A stretch of DNA of 64,000 nt from Arenibacter palladensis (GCF_900129275.1 NZ_FQUX01000002.1:809795-873794), one strand, 5' to 3'. Counted from the first letter of the stretch, positions 16,242 to 25,103 are shown. Numbers and translations: made by a program. The notes: generated by a model from the letters alone, not told the origin.

Positions 16242-17519
16242 TTATTTCACTTTATAATCATTAAAGATAACACAGGCGTTTACATCTCCAAAACCAAAAC
16301 TTGCTTTTGCCATTATTCCCGGTGTATGGGAAATGGTTTTTAAGGGTATTCTGGAGGCATCTACCAATGCCAAGATCTCAGGATGTAGGTCCTGACAGTT
16401 TCGATTCCCAAAAACCAATCCCTCGCGGTATTGTAGCAAGGCAGCCACACATTCAACACTGCCGGAAGCGGCCAAACAATGGCCTACCAGCCCTTTTGTA
16501 GCGTTTATTATGGGAAAATCGACACCTGTTCGTCCCAAAGCCTCGCTCCAATTTCTAATTTCCTCTACATCTTTTGATGTAGCCGTTAAATGTCCATTAA
16601 TAACGTCCACTTCGGATTTATCCACTCCCGCATCCATAAGCGCCTCCAAAATACATTTCTGTACCGCTTGACTGTTTGGAGCGGTCATACTTCCTACACC
16701 CCGTTGTCCGCCACTATTGATTGCACCTCCCAAAACCTCCGCATATATTTTGGCCCCTCTCTCCAAAGCGCTCGATAATGACTCCAACACCATGGCACCT
16801 GCCCCACTACCAGGAACAAACCCGGAAGCACTGGAGCTCATGGGCCTACTGGCCTCTTGGGGATTATCATTGTAATTGGAGGGCAAAATGCGCATAGCAT
16901 CAAAACCACCCCAAATATACGGTCCGCTGTCGTTACAACTCCCTACCAACATCCTTTCTGCTTTTCCTGCCCTTATCCGCTCCATCCCCATAATTACCCC
17001 TTCAGTGCCCGTAGCACATGCCGATGAATTGGTGGTCACCTGATTTCCACATCCCAAAATGCCACCGAGATAAGCACTGATACCACTGGCCATAGTCTGC
17101 ATTACAGAATTACTGCCCAAACGGCGGGCATTGTTATTATCTATTAAATGGATGGATTCCCTTAGTTTGTCTATTCCCAAAATTCCAGTGCCAAAAATAA
17201 TTCCGCTGTCCCAGTCAGGTAGATCCTTATCTGCCTTTTCCAGACCCGCATCCTTCCAGGCATCCGATCCGGCCATAACACCGTAAACAATACCGCTTGA
17301 GTTTAAACCCCTAAGTTGTAATGAAGTAAAATAAGATTCCTTTAAACCTTCCCGTATTTCCGGTTTTCCTGCTATTTGACATCCAAATCCCAAGTCGGCC
17401 AACTCTTGATGAAAAGTAATTCCACTACTACCATTGAGCATTGACTCATAAAAATTGGTTAGCCCCACCCCGTTAGGCGCGCATATACCAAGTCCGGTTA
17501 CCACTACCCTCCTATTCAT
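16242..17519 (-). CDS. Beta-ketoacyl-ACP synthase (FabF-like) of the PKS cluster
   Basis: 425 aa KAS I/II-type condensing enzyme. The catalytic triad is intact: Cys168 in TNSSACATGTEG, His310 in INGHLTATSKD and His347 in LVGHCLAASGS. The first His motif is NGHLTAT rather than the usual NAHGTST, marking a specialised branch. It overlaps the dehydratase gene by four bases (ATGA). It probably elongates an acyl starter on the cluster ACP. The absence of a ketoreductase in the operon implies borrowing FabG from primary metabolism. Confidence 0.9.
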   Translation of the reverse strand: MNRRVVVTGLGICAPNGVGLTNFYESMLNGSSGITFHQELADLGFGCQIAGKPEIREGLKESYFTSLQLRGLNSSGIVYGVMAGSDAWKDAGLEKADKDLPDWDSGIIFGTGILGIDKLRESIHLIDNNNARRLGSNSVMQTMASGISAYLGGILGCGNQVTTNSSACATGTEGVIMGMERIRAGKAERMLVGSCNDSGPYIWGGFDAMRILPSNYNDNPQEASRPMSSSASGFVPGSGAGAMVLESLSSALERGAKIYAEVLGGAINSGGQRGVGSMTAPNSQAVQKCILEALMDAGVDKSEVDVINGHLTATSKDVEEIRNWSEALGRTGVDFPIINATKGLVGHCLAASGSVECVAALLQYREGLVFGNRNCQDLHPEILALVDASRIPLKTISHTPGIMAKASFGFGDVNACVIFNDYKVK

Positions 17520-17965
17520 ATGCTATTATTCCTTATCATCCCAGACAAAACACCCTTGCAAACCAACTGGGCTTCCTGGTTGTACATTTTAACCTCACAT
17601 TTCAACTTATTGAAGCGAAAGTAAAGCTTGTTCGCTTTTACAATTACCGTCTCCAGTGGAAAGACAGGCAAGAGAAAATGCATATCGGAACTGCTTAGCG
17701 CTACCTGGAAATCCCTTGTTCCCACCTTTTCCGAATTGAGTAAATGGATCCCCAAACATACCAATCCGATTTGAGCACAACATTCTGTGAGAATCACTCC
17801 CGGCGTAACAGGTTGTTCCTTAAAATGTCCCTTATAAAAGGATTCATCCTTTTTAAAAGTATAGCGACCTTCAATGGCATTATCACTCACCATATTTATT
17901 TCATCAACGAATAAAAAGGGATCTGTATACGGTAATTTATTTATTATATCATTTATAATAAGCAT
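17516..17965 (-). CDS. FabZ-like hotdog dehydratase
   Basis: 149 aa single hotdog domain. The residues matching the FabZ active site are His47 in FYKGHFKEQPVTPGV and Glu61 in LTECCAQIG. Short hotdog proteins in pigment and aryl-polyene clusters have the same size. Likely 3-hydroxyacyl-ACP dehydratase acting on the cluster ACP; a thioesterase role is less likely with this His/Glu pair. It lies 82 bp downstream of the PKS gene. Confidence 0.85.
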   Translation of the reverse strand: MLIINDIINKLPYTDPFLFVDEINMVSDNAIEGRYTFKKDESFYKGHFKEQPVTPGVILTECCAQIGLVCLGIHLLNSEKVGTRDFQVALSSSDMHFLLPVFPLETVIVKANKLYFRFNKLKCEVKMYNQEAQLVCKGVLSGMIRNNSI

Positions 17966-18047
17966 CCAACAATACTTTAATTAAACTATTACTTTACACA
18001 TATTGGTTGAAGCAATATCCAATACTTTTTTTAAATTTCAGGTTATA

Positions 18048-19103
18048 TCACCATTCCAGTAATATCCGTTGGGCAGAAAATCCAGGGCCAAAACTCAATA
18101 ATAAACCTTGCTCCCCTTCCGGAATATCCTTTTCCATAAATCGTTCCAGCACATAAAGTACCGTGGCGCTGCTCATATTACCATATAGCCGTAGGGTTTC
18201 CCGGGTATCCTCCAAATTCTTGCCCAAATTACCAAACAACTGCTCTACAGTCTCTACTATTTTCTTTCCACCAGGGTGAAAAATTAAATGGTCCACTTTT
18301 TCAATACTACTTCCATACCGTTTTAAAAATGGATGGATGATTTCTGGGAAATGTTCGGAAATCACCTGCGGCACCAGGGGATCCAAAATCATTTTTAGGC
18401 CCGAGTTGGTTAAATCGAAACCCATCATTTGTGTAGCATCGGGAAAATGGTACATTTCTTCCCCAACGATTCTTGGTCCCTTGGCGTCCTTTTCCGAAGA
18501 TACCAATACACAGGCTGCCCCATCTCCAAAAATAGCGGCACTTACCATATTGGCCATGGAATAATCATTGAGTTGAAAGGTCGCAGTTGGACTTTCAACA
18601 GCTACAATGGCTGCCCTCTTCCCTGGGTTGGATCTTAAAAAATTACTGGCATATATTAAACCGGAAACACCTGCAGCGCAACCCATCTCCGTAACAGGCA
18701 AACGAACAATATCTTTTCTAAGGTCCAGATCATTAATCAAATAAGCATCCAAGGACGGAATCATAATTCCCGTACAGCTAACCGTAATTATATAATCCAG
18801 ACTGTCTGCCGGCCACCCACTTTTATCAAGGGCCCTCTGAAGGACAGTTCTTCCCAACTTCTTGACCTCACGGATAAAGACATTGTTTTTATCTTCAAAA
18901 GAGGTAGCTTCAAAAACCTCTTCAGGACTCATTATACTATAGCGTTTGTCTACAGCGGCCCCTTCAAAAATCTTAAGCACCTTACGCTGAAACCGTACAT
19001 CCTGACCGTGCAACCATTGCTCCACAAAGGGTAAAATATCCTTTGTGTTCCTACTGTATTGTGGCAATGATTTGGTTACTGCAACTATCCTAGTCCCTTC
19101 CAT
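18048..19103 (-). CDS. Type III polyketide synthase
   Basis: 351 aa chalcone/stilbene-synthase fold. The Cys-His-Asn triad is visible: Cys142 in VTEMGCAAGVSG, His276 in IFHPGGKKIVE and Asn309 in YGNMSSATVLYVLE; GFGPG-like LLSFGPGFSAQ closes the protein. It iteratively condenses malonyl-CoA onto a starter and cyclises the chain (alkylpyrone, alkylresorcinol or related ring). The gene overlaps the methyltransferase gene by 14 bp. The ACP, ketosynthase and dehydratase in the same operon suggest an ACP-bound fatty or unsaturated starter rather than a plain acyl-CoA. Product unknown. Confidence 0.95.
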   Translation of the reverse strand: MEGTRIVAVTKSLPQYSRNTKDILPFVEQWLHGQDVRFQRKVLKIFEGAAVDKRYSIMSPEEVFEATSFEDKNNVFIREVKKLGRTVLQRALDKSGWPADSLDYIITVSCTGIMIPSLDAYLINDLDLRKDIVRLPVTEMGCAAGVSGLIYASNFLRSNPGKRAAIVAVESPTATFQLNDYSMANMVSAAIFGDGAACVLVSSEKDAKGPRIVGEEMYHFPDATQMMGFDLTNSGLKMILDPLVPQVISEHFPEIIHPFLKRYGSSIEKVDHLIFHPGGKKIVETVEQLFGNLGKNLEDTRETLRLYGNMSSATVLYVLERFMEKDIPEGEQGLLLSFGPGFSAQRILLEW

Positions 19104-19821
19104 ATGGCAACTGTTTTCCCTTTATTCTCATTATCCATAGGTATCTAAATGCCCATCTCCAACAAATATCGTGTTCCACATGGGGTAGATTAATGGAAAA
19201 AGCTTCCAAATCCAATTTGGTAAACGCGCTTTTTATGGAAACCAAACCATCATGCTTCGCAATCTTTGTTTTTATAAAAATAAGGCTAAACAGCTGAAAA
19301 AGATAATAGGACACTTTACTTCTCTGCAAATCATTAATAACAATGCCCAATCTGCTCAGTTTTACAAATTGATCCAGAAAAAGGGGTATATCCTTAGAAT
19401 CAAAATGATGCATGGTTAAGGTGCAGAGTAGAATATCACATTGTAGGTTCTTTGCTTCCGGCCCCAAAATATCCAATTCCAAAAAACTTATATTGGAAAA
19501 TTCCTTAGCATTTTCTTTGGCCAGCGCAATGGATTTGGAATTTAAATCTACCCCTATTAGATCCAGGCTCACAGGTTTGTTTTTGTAATACGCAGCAACT
19601 TTAGTCAACATGGCCCCATCCCCACACCCCATATCCATTATGGTATATGAATTCCGAGGGTTTTCTTCAATTATTTTTTCAATGGCCCGTAAAGTAAGTG
19701 AAAAACCCTGCAAAACGGTATTGACCCTATTTATATCCGTATAAACTTTCTGCAACAAAATGGTATCCAATAAAGGATCGTCCATAAGCTCTCTGCTACA
19801 ACTACGTCTTTTGAAATTCAT
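19090..19821 (-). CDS. Class I SAM methyltransferase of the PKS cluster
   Basis: 243 aa Rossmann methyltransferase. Motif I is MDMGCGDGAML (residues 62-72), and an acidic residue follows in LIGVDLNSKS. The start codon overlaps the oxidoreductase stop by one base (TAATG), and its end overlaps the PKS start by 14 bp, so the three are tightly coupled. In other bacteria a methyltransferase next to a type III PKS (such as BpsB with BpsA) methylates the ring or a ring hydroxyl. That is the inferred role here. Confidence 0.9.
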   Translation of the reverse strand: MNFKRRSCSRELMDDPLLDTILLQKVYTDINRVNTVLQGFSLTLRAIEKIIEENPRNSYTIMDMGCGDGAMLTKVAAYYKNKPVSLDLIGVDLNSKSIALAKENAKEFSNISFLELDILGPEAKNLQCDILLCTLTMHHFDSKDIPLFLDQFVKLSRLGIVINDLQRSKVSYYLFQLFSLIFIKTKIAKHDGLVSIKSAFTKLDLEAFSINLPHVEHDICWRWAFRYLWIMRIKGKQLPYGRD

Positions 19822-20942
19822 TAATTCTGGATAATTTGTCCATGGGTATTTTTGATAAGCTTATTTACAATATAGGGAGAATTAGCCAATATCCCCATGG
19901 ATAAATTGGATAGCCTTGGGTTCAGCAAAATAGCCTGCAGCTGCCTACCCATCCATAACCTCTTGGCAAACAAATGCTTCCATTGGGTTTCATATTCCAT
20001 CTCTAACTGGGATCGATTCCATAATCCGGTCTTAAAATAAGAATTGATAGCCTCCGAGGCAATTTTGGCGCTATGGATGGCCATAGCCATTCCATTGCCA
20101 CACAACGGATGTATAAGACCCGCTGTATCCCCGCACATGATAACATGATTCTCCACGGCTTTCTTTTTATGAAATGAAATCTGCCCTATGGTGAGTGGTT
20201 GCTCAAATAACATCTCCGCATCATTAAGAAATTTATTTAGATAAGGATTCCTAGCAATAATATTCTGATTAAAGCCAGCAATACCCTTCTCTTTTTTAAA
20301 ACTATCATAAGAAACCAGATAACAAAAATTTACCGCCCCACTTTCCGTTTTGGACAGCCCGCCGTAACCGCCTCTGAAATTATGGATAGCTACCAAATTA
20401 TCTGGAAAGGAGTCTAATTTATAATGGGTCTTTACAGCTAACCATGGGGATTTTTTCTGAATAAAATAACGCCCTAGATCCTTATCCAACACATCCCTTT
20501 TCCCATATGCTCCAATAACAAATTTGCTGGTGTATTCCTGACCCGATTCCAAACCGACCCTAAATATGTCGTTTTCAAATCTTATGGAGTTTACACTATT
20601 AACAAAAACATTGACTCCCAATTCCAATGCCCTCTGATACAAAAGGTGGTCAAAAGTATATCTACTAAGACCAAACCCTCCCAGGGGTAAATTAGCCTTC
20701 AAGGCTTTCCCCTGCTCAATACTCAGGAGCATTTCATTAAATTGAAAGGTTCGCGGCAAAGAAACCCCCAAAAACTCTAAATAAGGTTTCACTTCGTTGG
20801 AGATATACTCTCCACACACTTTATGGTGGGGATATGGTTTGCTTTCAAAAACAGCCACATCGTAGTTTTCCCTTCGCAAGTGTATGGCGGCAGTTAGACC
20901 TGCAAGGCCTCCCCCTACAATAATGACATCAAAATTATCCAT
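19821..20942 (-). CDS. FAD-dependent oxidoreductase (geranylgeranyl reductase-like)
   Basis: 373 aa from ATG 20942. A TTG six bases upstream is possible but unneeded. The N-terminal dinucleotide-binding motif is IIVGGGLAGLTAA, and CGDTAGLIHPLCGNGMAMAI is the second FAD motif of p-hydroxybenzoate hydroxylase/geranylgeranyl reductase enzymes. It is the first gene of the PKS operon. Likely tasks are ring hydroxylation to a quinol/quinone or reduction of isoprenoid/polyene double bonds; sequence alone cannot decide. Confidence 0.9.
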   Translation of the reverse strand: MDNFDVIIVGGGLAGLTAAIHLRRENYDVAVFESKPYPHHKVCGEYISNEVKPYLEFLGVSLPRTFQFNEMLLSIEQGKALKANLPLGGFGLSRYTFDHLLYQRALELGVNVFVNSVNSIRFENDIFRVGLESGQEYTSKFVIGAYGKRDVLDKDLGRYFIQKKSPWLAVKTHYKLDSFPDNLVAIHNFRGGYGGLSKTESGAVNFCYLVSYDSFKKEKGIAGFNQNIIARNPYLNKFLNDAEMLFEQPLTIGQISFHKKKAVENHVIMCGDTAGLIHPLCGNGMAMAIHSAKIASEAINSYFKTGLWNRSQLEMEYETQWKHLFAKRLWMGRQLQAILLNPRLSNLSMGILANSPYIVNKLIKNTHGQIIQN

Positions 20943-20968
20943 TAACAAAAGGTACTGAAAATAAACAA

Positions 20969-20995
20969 AAAACCCGACGATATACGTCGGGTTTT
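20969..20995 (-). terminator. Terminator between ompA-like gene and PKS operon
   Basis: AAAACCCGACG and CGTCGGGTTTT form a perfect 11-bp stem with a five-base loop. On the minus strand it ends in T residues. It would terminate the OmpA-like gene and insulate the PKS operon, whose first ATG is 27 bp downstream, so the promoter of that operon must be very close or overlap it. Confidence 0.85.
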
Positions 20996-21018
20996 ACACA
21001 AGGGTGTTTTTGTTTTAT

Positions 21019-21714
21019 TTATTGTTTCGCCTTTTGTAAAGCTTCCTGTTGTAAAGCCTCATTGGCCACAATTACCAATTCTACCCTACGGTTTTTAGCT
21101 TTACCGGCAGCCGTACTGTTGTCGGCTTTTGGTTGCGTCTCACCATACCAGGTTGTTGTTAACCTACTCCCTGAAATACCATTGGTAATTAGGTAATTGG
21201 TTACAGACTGTGCCCGTTGCTTGGACAGGTTAAGATTATAGTCATCGGGTCCGGCACTATCGGTATGGCCTTCCACCAATATATTGGTGTCCGGATATTC
21301 TTTTAAAATCCCTACCAATCTATCCAATGTTGCTGCCGAAGTACCCTTAACATCGGATTTATTGGTATCAAAGTAAACACCGGCATCCTCATTAAAGGTT
21401 ACATTTATTCCTTCACCTACCCTAACAACCTCAGCTCCAGGAATCTCTTCTTCAATTCGTTCTGCCTGACGGTCCATTCTATCCCCGATATAACCACCGG
21501 CAACACCACCTACCACTGCACCAATGATTGCTCCCAAGGCCGTATTATTACCTTTTCCAACATTATTGCCAAGAACTCCTCCTATTACCGCTCCACCGGC
21601 AGCACCAGTTGCCGCACCCCTTTGCTTGTGATTGGTGTTCTTTACTGCTTGACAACTACTGAACGTAGCAAGAATCATAATTACGGATAAACTACTTACT
21701 ATTATTTTTTTCAT
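21019..21714 (-). CDS. OmpA-family lipoprotein with glycine zipper
   Basis: 231 aa. The lipobox ends at Cys21 (ATFSSC). Residues about 35-80 are a glycine-zipper region (repeated GAAGGAVIGGVLG-type spacing), which inserts in or packs on membrane. The C-terminal OmpA/Pal domain holds VEGHTDSAGPDDYN and LSKQRAQSVTNYL, the peptidoglycan-binding signature. It most likely links the outer membrane to the cell wall. Monocistronic, with its own terminator. Confidence 0.93.
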   Translation of the reverse strand: MKKIIVSSLSVIMILATFSSCQAVKNTNHKQRGAATGAAGGAVIGGVLGNNVGKGNNTALGAIIGAVVGGVAGGYIGDRMDRQAERIEEEIPGAEVVRVGEGINVTFNEDAGVYFDTNKSDVKGTSAATLDRLVGILKEYPDTNILVEGHTDSAGPDDYNLNLSKQRAQSVTNYLITNGISGSRLTTTWYGETQPKADNSTAAGKAKNRRVELVIVANEALQQEALQKAKQ

Positions 21715-21837
21715 TTGATTTTATTGTTTAATGTTAATCCCAAATATTTCAAGGACGAATATCCCTTAAAACAGAAATCATGCCAATCCCGACTTATTTG
21801 CGTATCGGCTTGATTATATATTTCAGGTAATTAGAAA

Positions 21838-22341
21838 TTAAGGCAGGTCGTTTTTGGTAAATTCATAAACTACTGTCAACGGCTGTCCATCCACAGATAC
21901 TTTTGAGGTCATTCTCAACTGTTGATCGGTGAGTTGTTCAATGTCCAACCTATATCCCAAACCTCCTGAAATATCCTTATACTTCTCGTCTATAAACTTA
22001 AATTGCAACTGACTGTTCATCCCTGGCCTATCCACAACAGACCAACGGATAAAGCGCTCAGCGCCATCACAATTAGCACCATTGCCCAACATATAACTCC
22101 CTGTACTGTTATTATTTCTAAAAAACCAGGTACTGCCCTCAAAACAAGTGGCATCGGAATCATTAAAAAGAACCGATTTGAATTTTCCCTGGCCGCCTTG
22201 ATAGGAAACACTGTTCAAAATCCAGTTACCGCTCAAAACACTTCTGTCCTGTCTTGCCGCCTTGGATACGGAACAGGAGGTAACAATACCGGCAGAAATT
22301 AACATTAAAACTAAAAGCTTTTTTAAATGCATTGTTTTCAT
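21838..22341 (-). CDS. Lipocalin-like lipoprotein
   Basis: 167 aa, with a lipobox ending at Cys23 (AGIVTSC). The core LSGNWILNSVSYQG followed by beta-strand-rich sequence is the lipocalin-like pattern common in Bacteroidota lipoproteins. Two further Cys (in DATCFEGS and GANCDGA) may form a disulphide. Ligand unknown. Two in-frame ATG codons (22341 and three codons later) give the same signal peptide. Confidence 0.8.
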   Translation of the reverse strand: MKTMHLKKLLVLMLISAGIVTSCSVSKAARQDRSVLSGNWILNSVSYQGGQGKFKSVLFNDSDATCFEGSTWFFRNNNSTGSYMLGNGANCDGAERFIRWSVVDRPGMNSQLQFKFIDEKYKDISGGLGYRLDIEQLTDQQLRMTSKVSVDGQPLTVVYEFTKNDLP

Positions 22342-22582
22342 ATTTATAATTTGAACATATATACGTTGAAAGTGTAAAAAAAGTATGATGCACCTCTTTT
22401 AATTAAGAAGATAAAAACTAATACCCTCAGGCACAGAATACTCCGAACAACTTATTTTTCCCAAAACTATTGTAAATGACAAAAGTGGCTTTGCTCTTAT
22501 CCAAAAATAATTGACTTTACCCCAATTGGGGAACATTTAGAATCCAAAGGTACCTACCTAAATATTTTACTCCATGTTCCTA
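22342..22582. promoter_or_regulatory. Long upstream region of the lipocalin-like gene
   Basis: Two minus-strand TAnnTTTG boxes are present, TACCTTTG at 22545-22552 and TATTTTTG at 22502-22509. A perfect 12-bp palindrome CCCCAATTGGGG lies at 22520-22531 between them. If they drive the lipocalin-like gene, its leader is about 150-200 nt. No open frame of note here. Confidence 0.35.
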
Positions 22583-22614
22583 AAAAAAACAAGGGGAAGC
22601 ATTGCTTCCCCTTG
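22583..22614 (-). terminator. Terminator of the gdhA operon
   Basis: CAAGGGGAAGC pairs with GCTTCCCCTTG (11 bp, three-base loop). On the minus strand the stem is followed by seven T. It ends the gdhA / Gre-like / small-protein unit. Confidence 0.85.
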
Positions 22615-22674
22615 TGCATTAACAGCCAAAACTCTAATATTAAAACCAACAAACAGACTGCTAACAAAACAACC

Positions 22675-23052
22675 TCATAATTTTATCAAAATCTTCGTAT
22701 ATAGTTCTTCTTTCAATTTGTGCGACTCCTGCAAAATAGCCTTGTATAGATTACGATACTCTTCGTGCTTGTTAACATAGTATATATCGCACTCCATATC
22801 TTCGCATTCATGTAAATTTACCATAGAGCTCTTATACCTGAAGAATACACCAAGATGCAATTTGTTTTCCATGGCCAATTCTTTCAACCTACTGCCCATA
22901 TCATCGTCATTCGATAATTTTTTGGCAATGTTGATCAAAATTTCCAACTCCCTGCCGTTGTCAACCAAATGATCTATCCAATTATTGAGCTCCAGGGCAT
23001 CTTTTTTGGCAATTAACCTATCGTCCGAATCATGTTCATAAAACACTTCCAT
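22675..23052 (-). CDS. Hypothetical acidic protein in gdhA operon
   Basis: 125 aa, mostly helical and charged, no signal peptide or membrane helix. Segments such as LELNNWIDHLVDNGRELEIL and HECEDMECDIYYVNKHEEY suggest a small all-alpha cytoplasmic protein. No family recognised. It starts two bases after the stop of the Gre/Rnk-like gene, so they are very likely cotranslated. A terminator follows. Confidence 0.75.
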   Translation of the reverse strand: MEVFYEHDSDDRLIAKKDALELNNWIDHLVDNGRELEILINIAKKLSNDDDMGSRLKELAMENKLHLGVFFRYKSSMVNLHECEDMECDIYYVNKHEEYRNLYKAILQESHKLKEELYTKILIKL

Positions 23053-23054
23053 AA

Positions 23055-23474
23055 TTACAATAAAATATCAGAATTAATGGTATTAAGTTCTTGCTTCACA
23101 TCCGCAACCTTAAGGGTCTGCTCCCCGTTCCTAAATTCCCATACAATATCATCCCCTTTGGCATAGCCTATAACTGCGGCCCCCATAGGAGTTAAAATTG
23201 AAATTTTACTGTTCTTGAAGTCACCTTGGGAAGGAATGACCAATTGGAATTGTTTGGACCATCCATTGACTGCCTGGATGGTGACGATAGAATTGAACCT
23301 GATCACATCTTTGGGCATTTCCTCCTCATTATAAACTACCGCAGACTTCAGCTCTTCGGTCAACTTTTCAATGGAACTCTTATAAGTATTATCCGTGTAA
23401 AACCCGGATACATTTACCAGACGCTTTAACAAGACGAACTCCTTCTCCTCCAACACTAGATTTCCGTACTTCAT
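23055..23474 (-). CDS. GreA/GreB-like (Rnk-type) elongation factor family protein
   Basis: 139 aa. It has a short helical N-terminus and then the FKBP-like C-terminal GreA/GreB domain, seen in the stretch ISILTPMGAAVIGYAKGDDIVWE. The long Gre coiled coil with its acidic tip is missing, as in Rnk. Such proteins bind the RNA polymerase secondary channel without stimulating cleavage. It lies 22 bp downstream of gdhA and two bases upstream of the small acidic gene. Confidence 0.85.
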   Translation of the reverse strand: MKYGNLVLEEKEFVLLKRLVNVSGFYTDNTYKSSIEKLTEELKSAVVYNEEEMPKDVIRFNSIVTIQAVNGWSKQFQLVIPSQGDFKNSKISILTPMGAAVIGYAKGDDIVWEFRNGEQTLKVADVKQELNTINSDILL

Positions 23475-23496
23475 AATTCTGTATTTTTTATTTTAT

Positions 23497-24780
23497 TTAT
23501 GGAAATATCCCTCTTTGAACATAAGCCTTTTCTATTCTCTCAATAGCAATGATATAGGCTGCAGTTCTCATATCCCCATCCCTATTTTCGGCAGTTTCAT
23601 ATACCTTCTCAAAGACTTCCTTCATCTTCTTTTCCAGCTTGGCCATCACTTCCTCCAATTGCCATAACTCCCCGTTTCTGTTCTGTAGCCACTCAAAATA
23701 GCTACCTATTACCCCCCCTGAATTACATAGTATATCCGGTATGATTCCCACTCCATTTTTCAACAATATCTCCTCACCTTCCACATCGGTTGGTCCATTT
23801 GCACCTTCCGCTATTAAAAATGCCTTGATCTTAGCAGCGTTCTCAGCTGTAATTTGATTTCCCAAGGCAGCAGGAATACATATATCGCAATCCAATTCAA
23901 AAAAATGGTCCTTATCTACAGCTTGCGCCAACGTATAGCCTACAATACTGCCCTTGTTGCCCTGCATATAATGGTACAACTGGGATACTTCAATTCCATC
24001 GCTATTGGCAATGGTTCCATAGGCATCCTGCACCCCCACCAATTTAGCTCCTTCGTTTTCCAAAAAATGGGCAGTCCAATAACCTACATTCCCAAATCCC
24101 TGAACAATAAACCTCTTGTTCTTTAGGTCTACCTTTTTCTTTTCGGCCCACAGTTTTATATTGAGAAAAACACCGTAGCCCGTAGCCCTGTCCCTACCTT
24201 CAGAACCTCCGGAACCCAAGGGTTTCCCTGTTACCACATGCTGATTTTTGGACCTCTCCGCCGGGGACTTTGTAGACATATACGTATCCACGATCCAAGC
24301 CATGGTTTGTGAGTTTGTATTTACGTCCGGAGCAGGTATATCGTGTTCCGGCCCTATGTTATCGCCCAATGCATATGTAAATCTTCTGGTAATCCTTTCC
24401 AATTCCGCATTGGAATATTTGGAGGGATCAATTTGAATCCCTCCTTTAGCACCACCATAGGGCAGACCTGCCAAAGAGGTTTTCCAGGTCATCCACATGG
24501 CAAGCGCCTTTGCCGCATCAATATCTACGGTAGGGTGATAACGAAGTCCACCCTTATATGGTCCTAAGGCATTATTGTGCTGCACCCGGTATCCTGTAAA
24601 AACTTCAACATCCCCATTGTCCATTTTAACCGGGAAATGTATCAGTAATTCATTGTTGGTAATGCTTAGTATTTTTCTGATATTACTATTTAGGCCAATA
24701 ATATCGGCAGCATGATTGAATTGACGCATCACGTTCTCCAACATGCCCTGTTTCAATTGTGTTTTTGATTTTGTAATCAT
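23497..24780 (-). CDS. gdhA: Glutamate dehydrogenase (Glu/Leu/Phe/Val dehydrogenase family)
   Basis: 427 aa, interconverts glutamate and 2-oxoglutarate plus ammonia in the cytoplasm. The catalytic Lys region LPYGGAKGGIQIDP and the segment PAPDVNTNSQTMAWI are clear, and FIVQGFGNVGYW is the nucleotide-binding turn. Length and spacing fit the NAD-type small hexameric GDH. First gene of a three-gene operon. An 18-bp palindrome lies 67-84 bp upstream and may be a control site. Confidence 0.95.
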   Translation of the reverse strand: MITKSKTQLKQGMLENVMRQFNHAADIIGLNSNIRKILSITNNELLIHFPVKMDNGDVEVFTGYRVQHNNALGPYKGGLRYHPTVDIDAAKALAMWMTWKTSLAGLPYGGAKGGIQIDPSKYSNAELERITRRFTYALGDNIGPEHDIPAPDVNTNSQTMAWIVDTYMSTKSPAERSKNQHVVTGKPLGSGGSEGRDRATGYGVFLNIKLWAEKKKVDLKNKRFIVQGFGNVGYWTAHFLENEGAKLVGVQDAYGTIANSDGIEVSQLYHYMQGNKGSIVGYTLAQAVDKDHFFELDCDICIPAALGNQITAENAAKIKAFLIAEGANGPTDVEGEEILLKNGVGIIPDILCNSGGVIGSYFEWLQNRNGELWQLEEVMAKLEKKMKEVFEKVYETAENRDGDMRTAAYIIAIERIEKAYVQRGIFP

Positions 24781-24846
24781 AAATTTCTGTTTAGAACAAT
24801 CTCACTTCTCTCTTAAAAACCATTTGATTTCCTCCAGGTACCGCCC

Positions 24847-24864
24847 TTGAATCCGCGGATTCAA
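24847..24864. promoter_or_regulatory. 18-bp perfect palindrome upstream of gdhA
   Basis: TTGAATCCGCGGATTCAA is perfectly self-complementary with no spacer. It stands 67-84 bp before the gdhA start and overlaps a near-consensus minus-strand -7 box (TGAATTTG, 24862-24869). The position suits a dimeric regulator binding site. Confidence 0.45.
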
Positions 24865-25103
24865 ATTCATTGCAGTTCCAGATATGTTTTTTATTTTTTG
24901 TCAGTACACATGTTTTGAAATACTCACAACTTGGACATAAACTAGTGCTGTTTTCCATAACCGTGTATTTTAGTTACACAGCATGGGCAACTAGAGTGCC
25001 ATAAAACCGTAGTATTGCTTATAATTAATTTAAACAACTGATAATCAGTATTTTAAATTACGTAAAAGCATTTTTACTCCAATATACATTTGGGATTTTT
25101 TCC
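24865..25103. other. Intergenic, nothing recognised
   Basis: AT-rich spacer between the gdhA upstream region and the end of the two-component operon. No open frame or strong hairpin seen. Confidence 0.5.
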
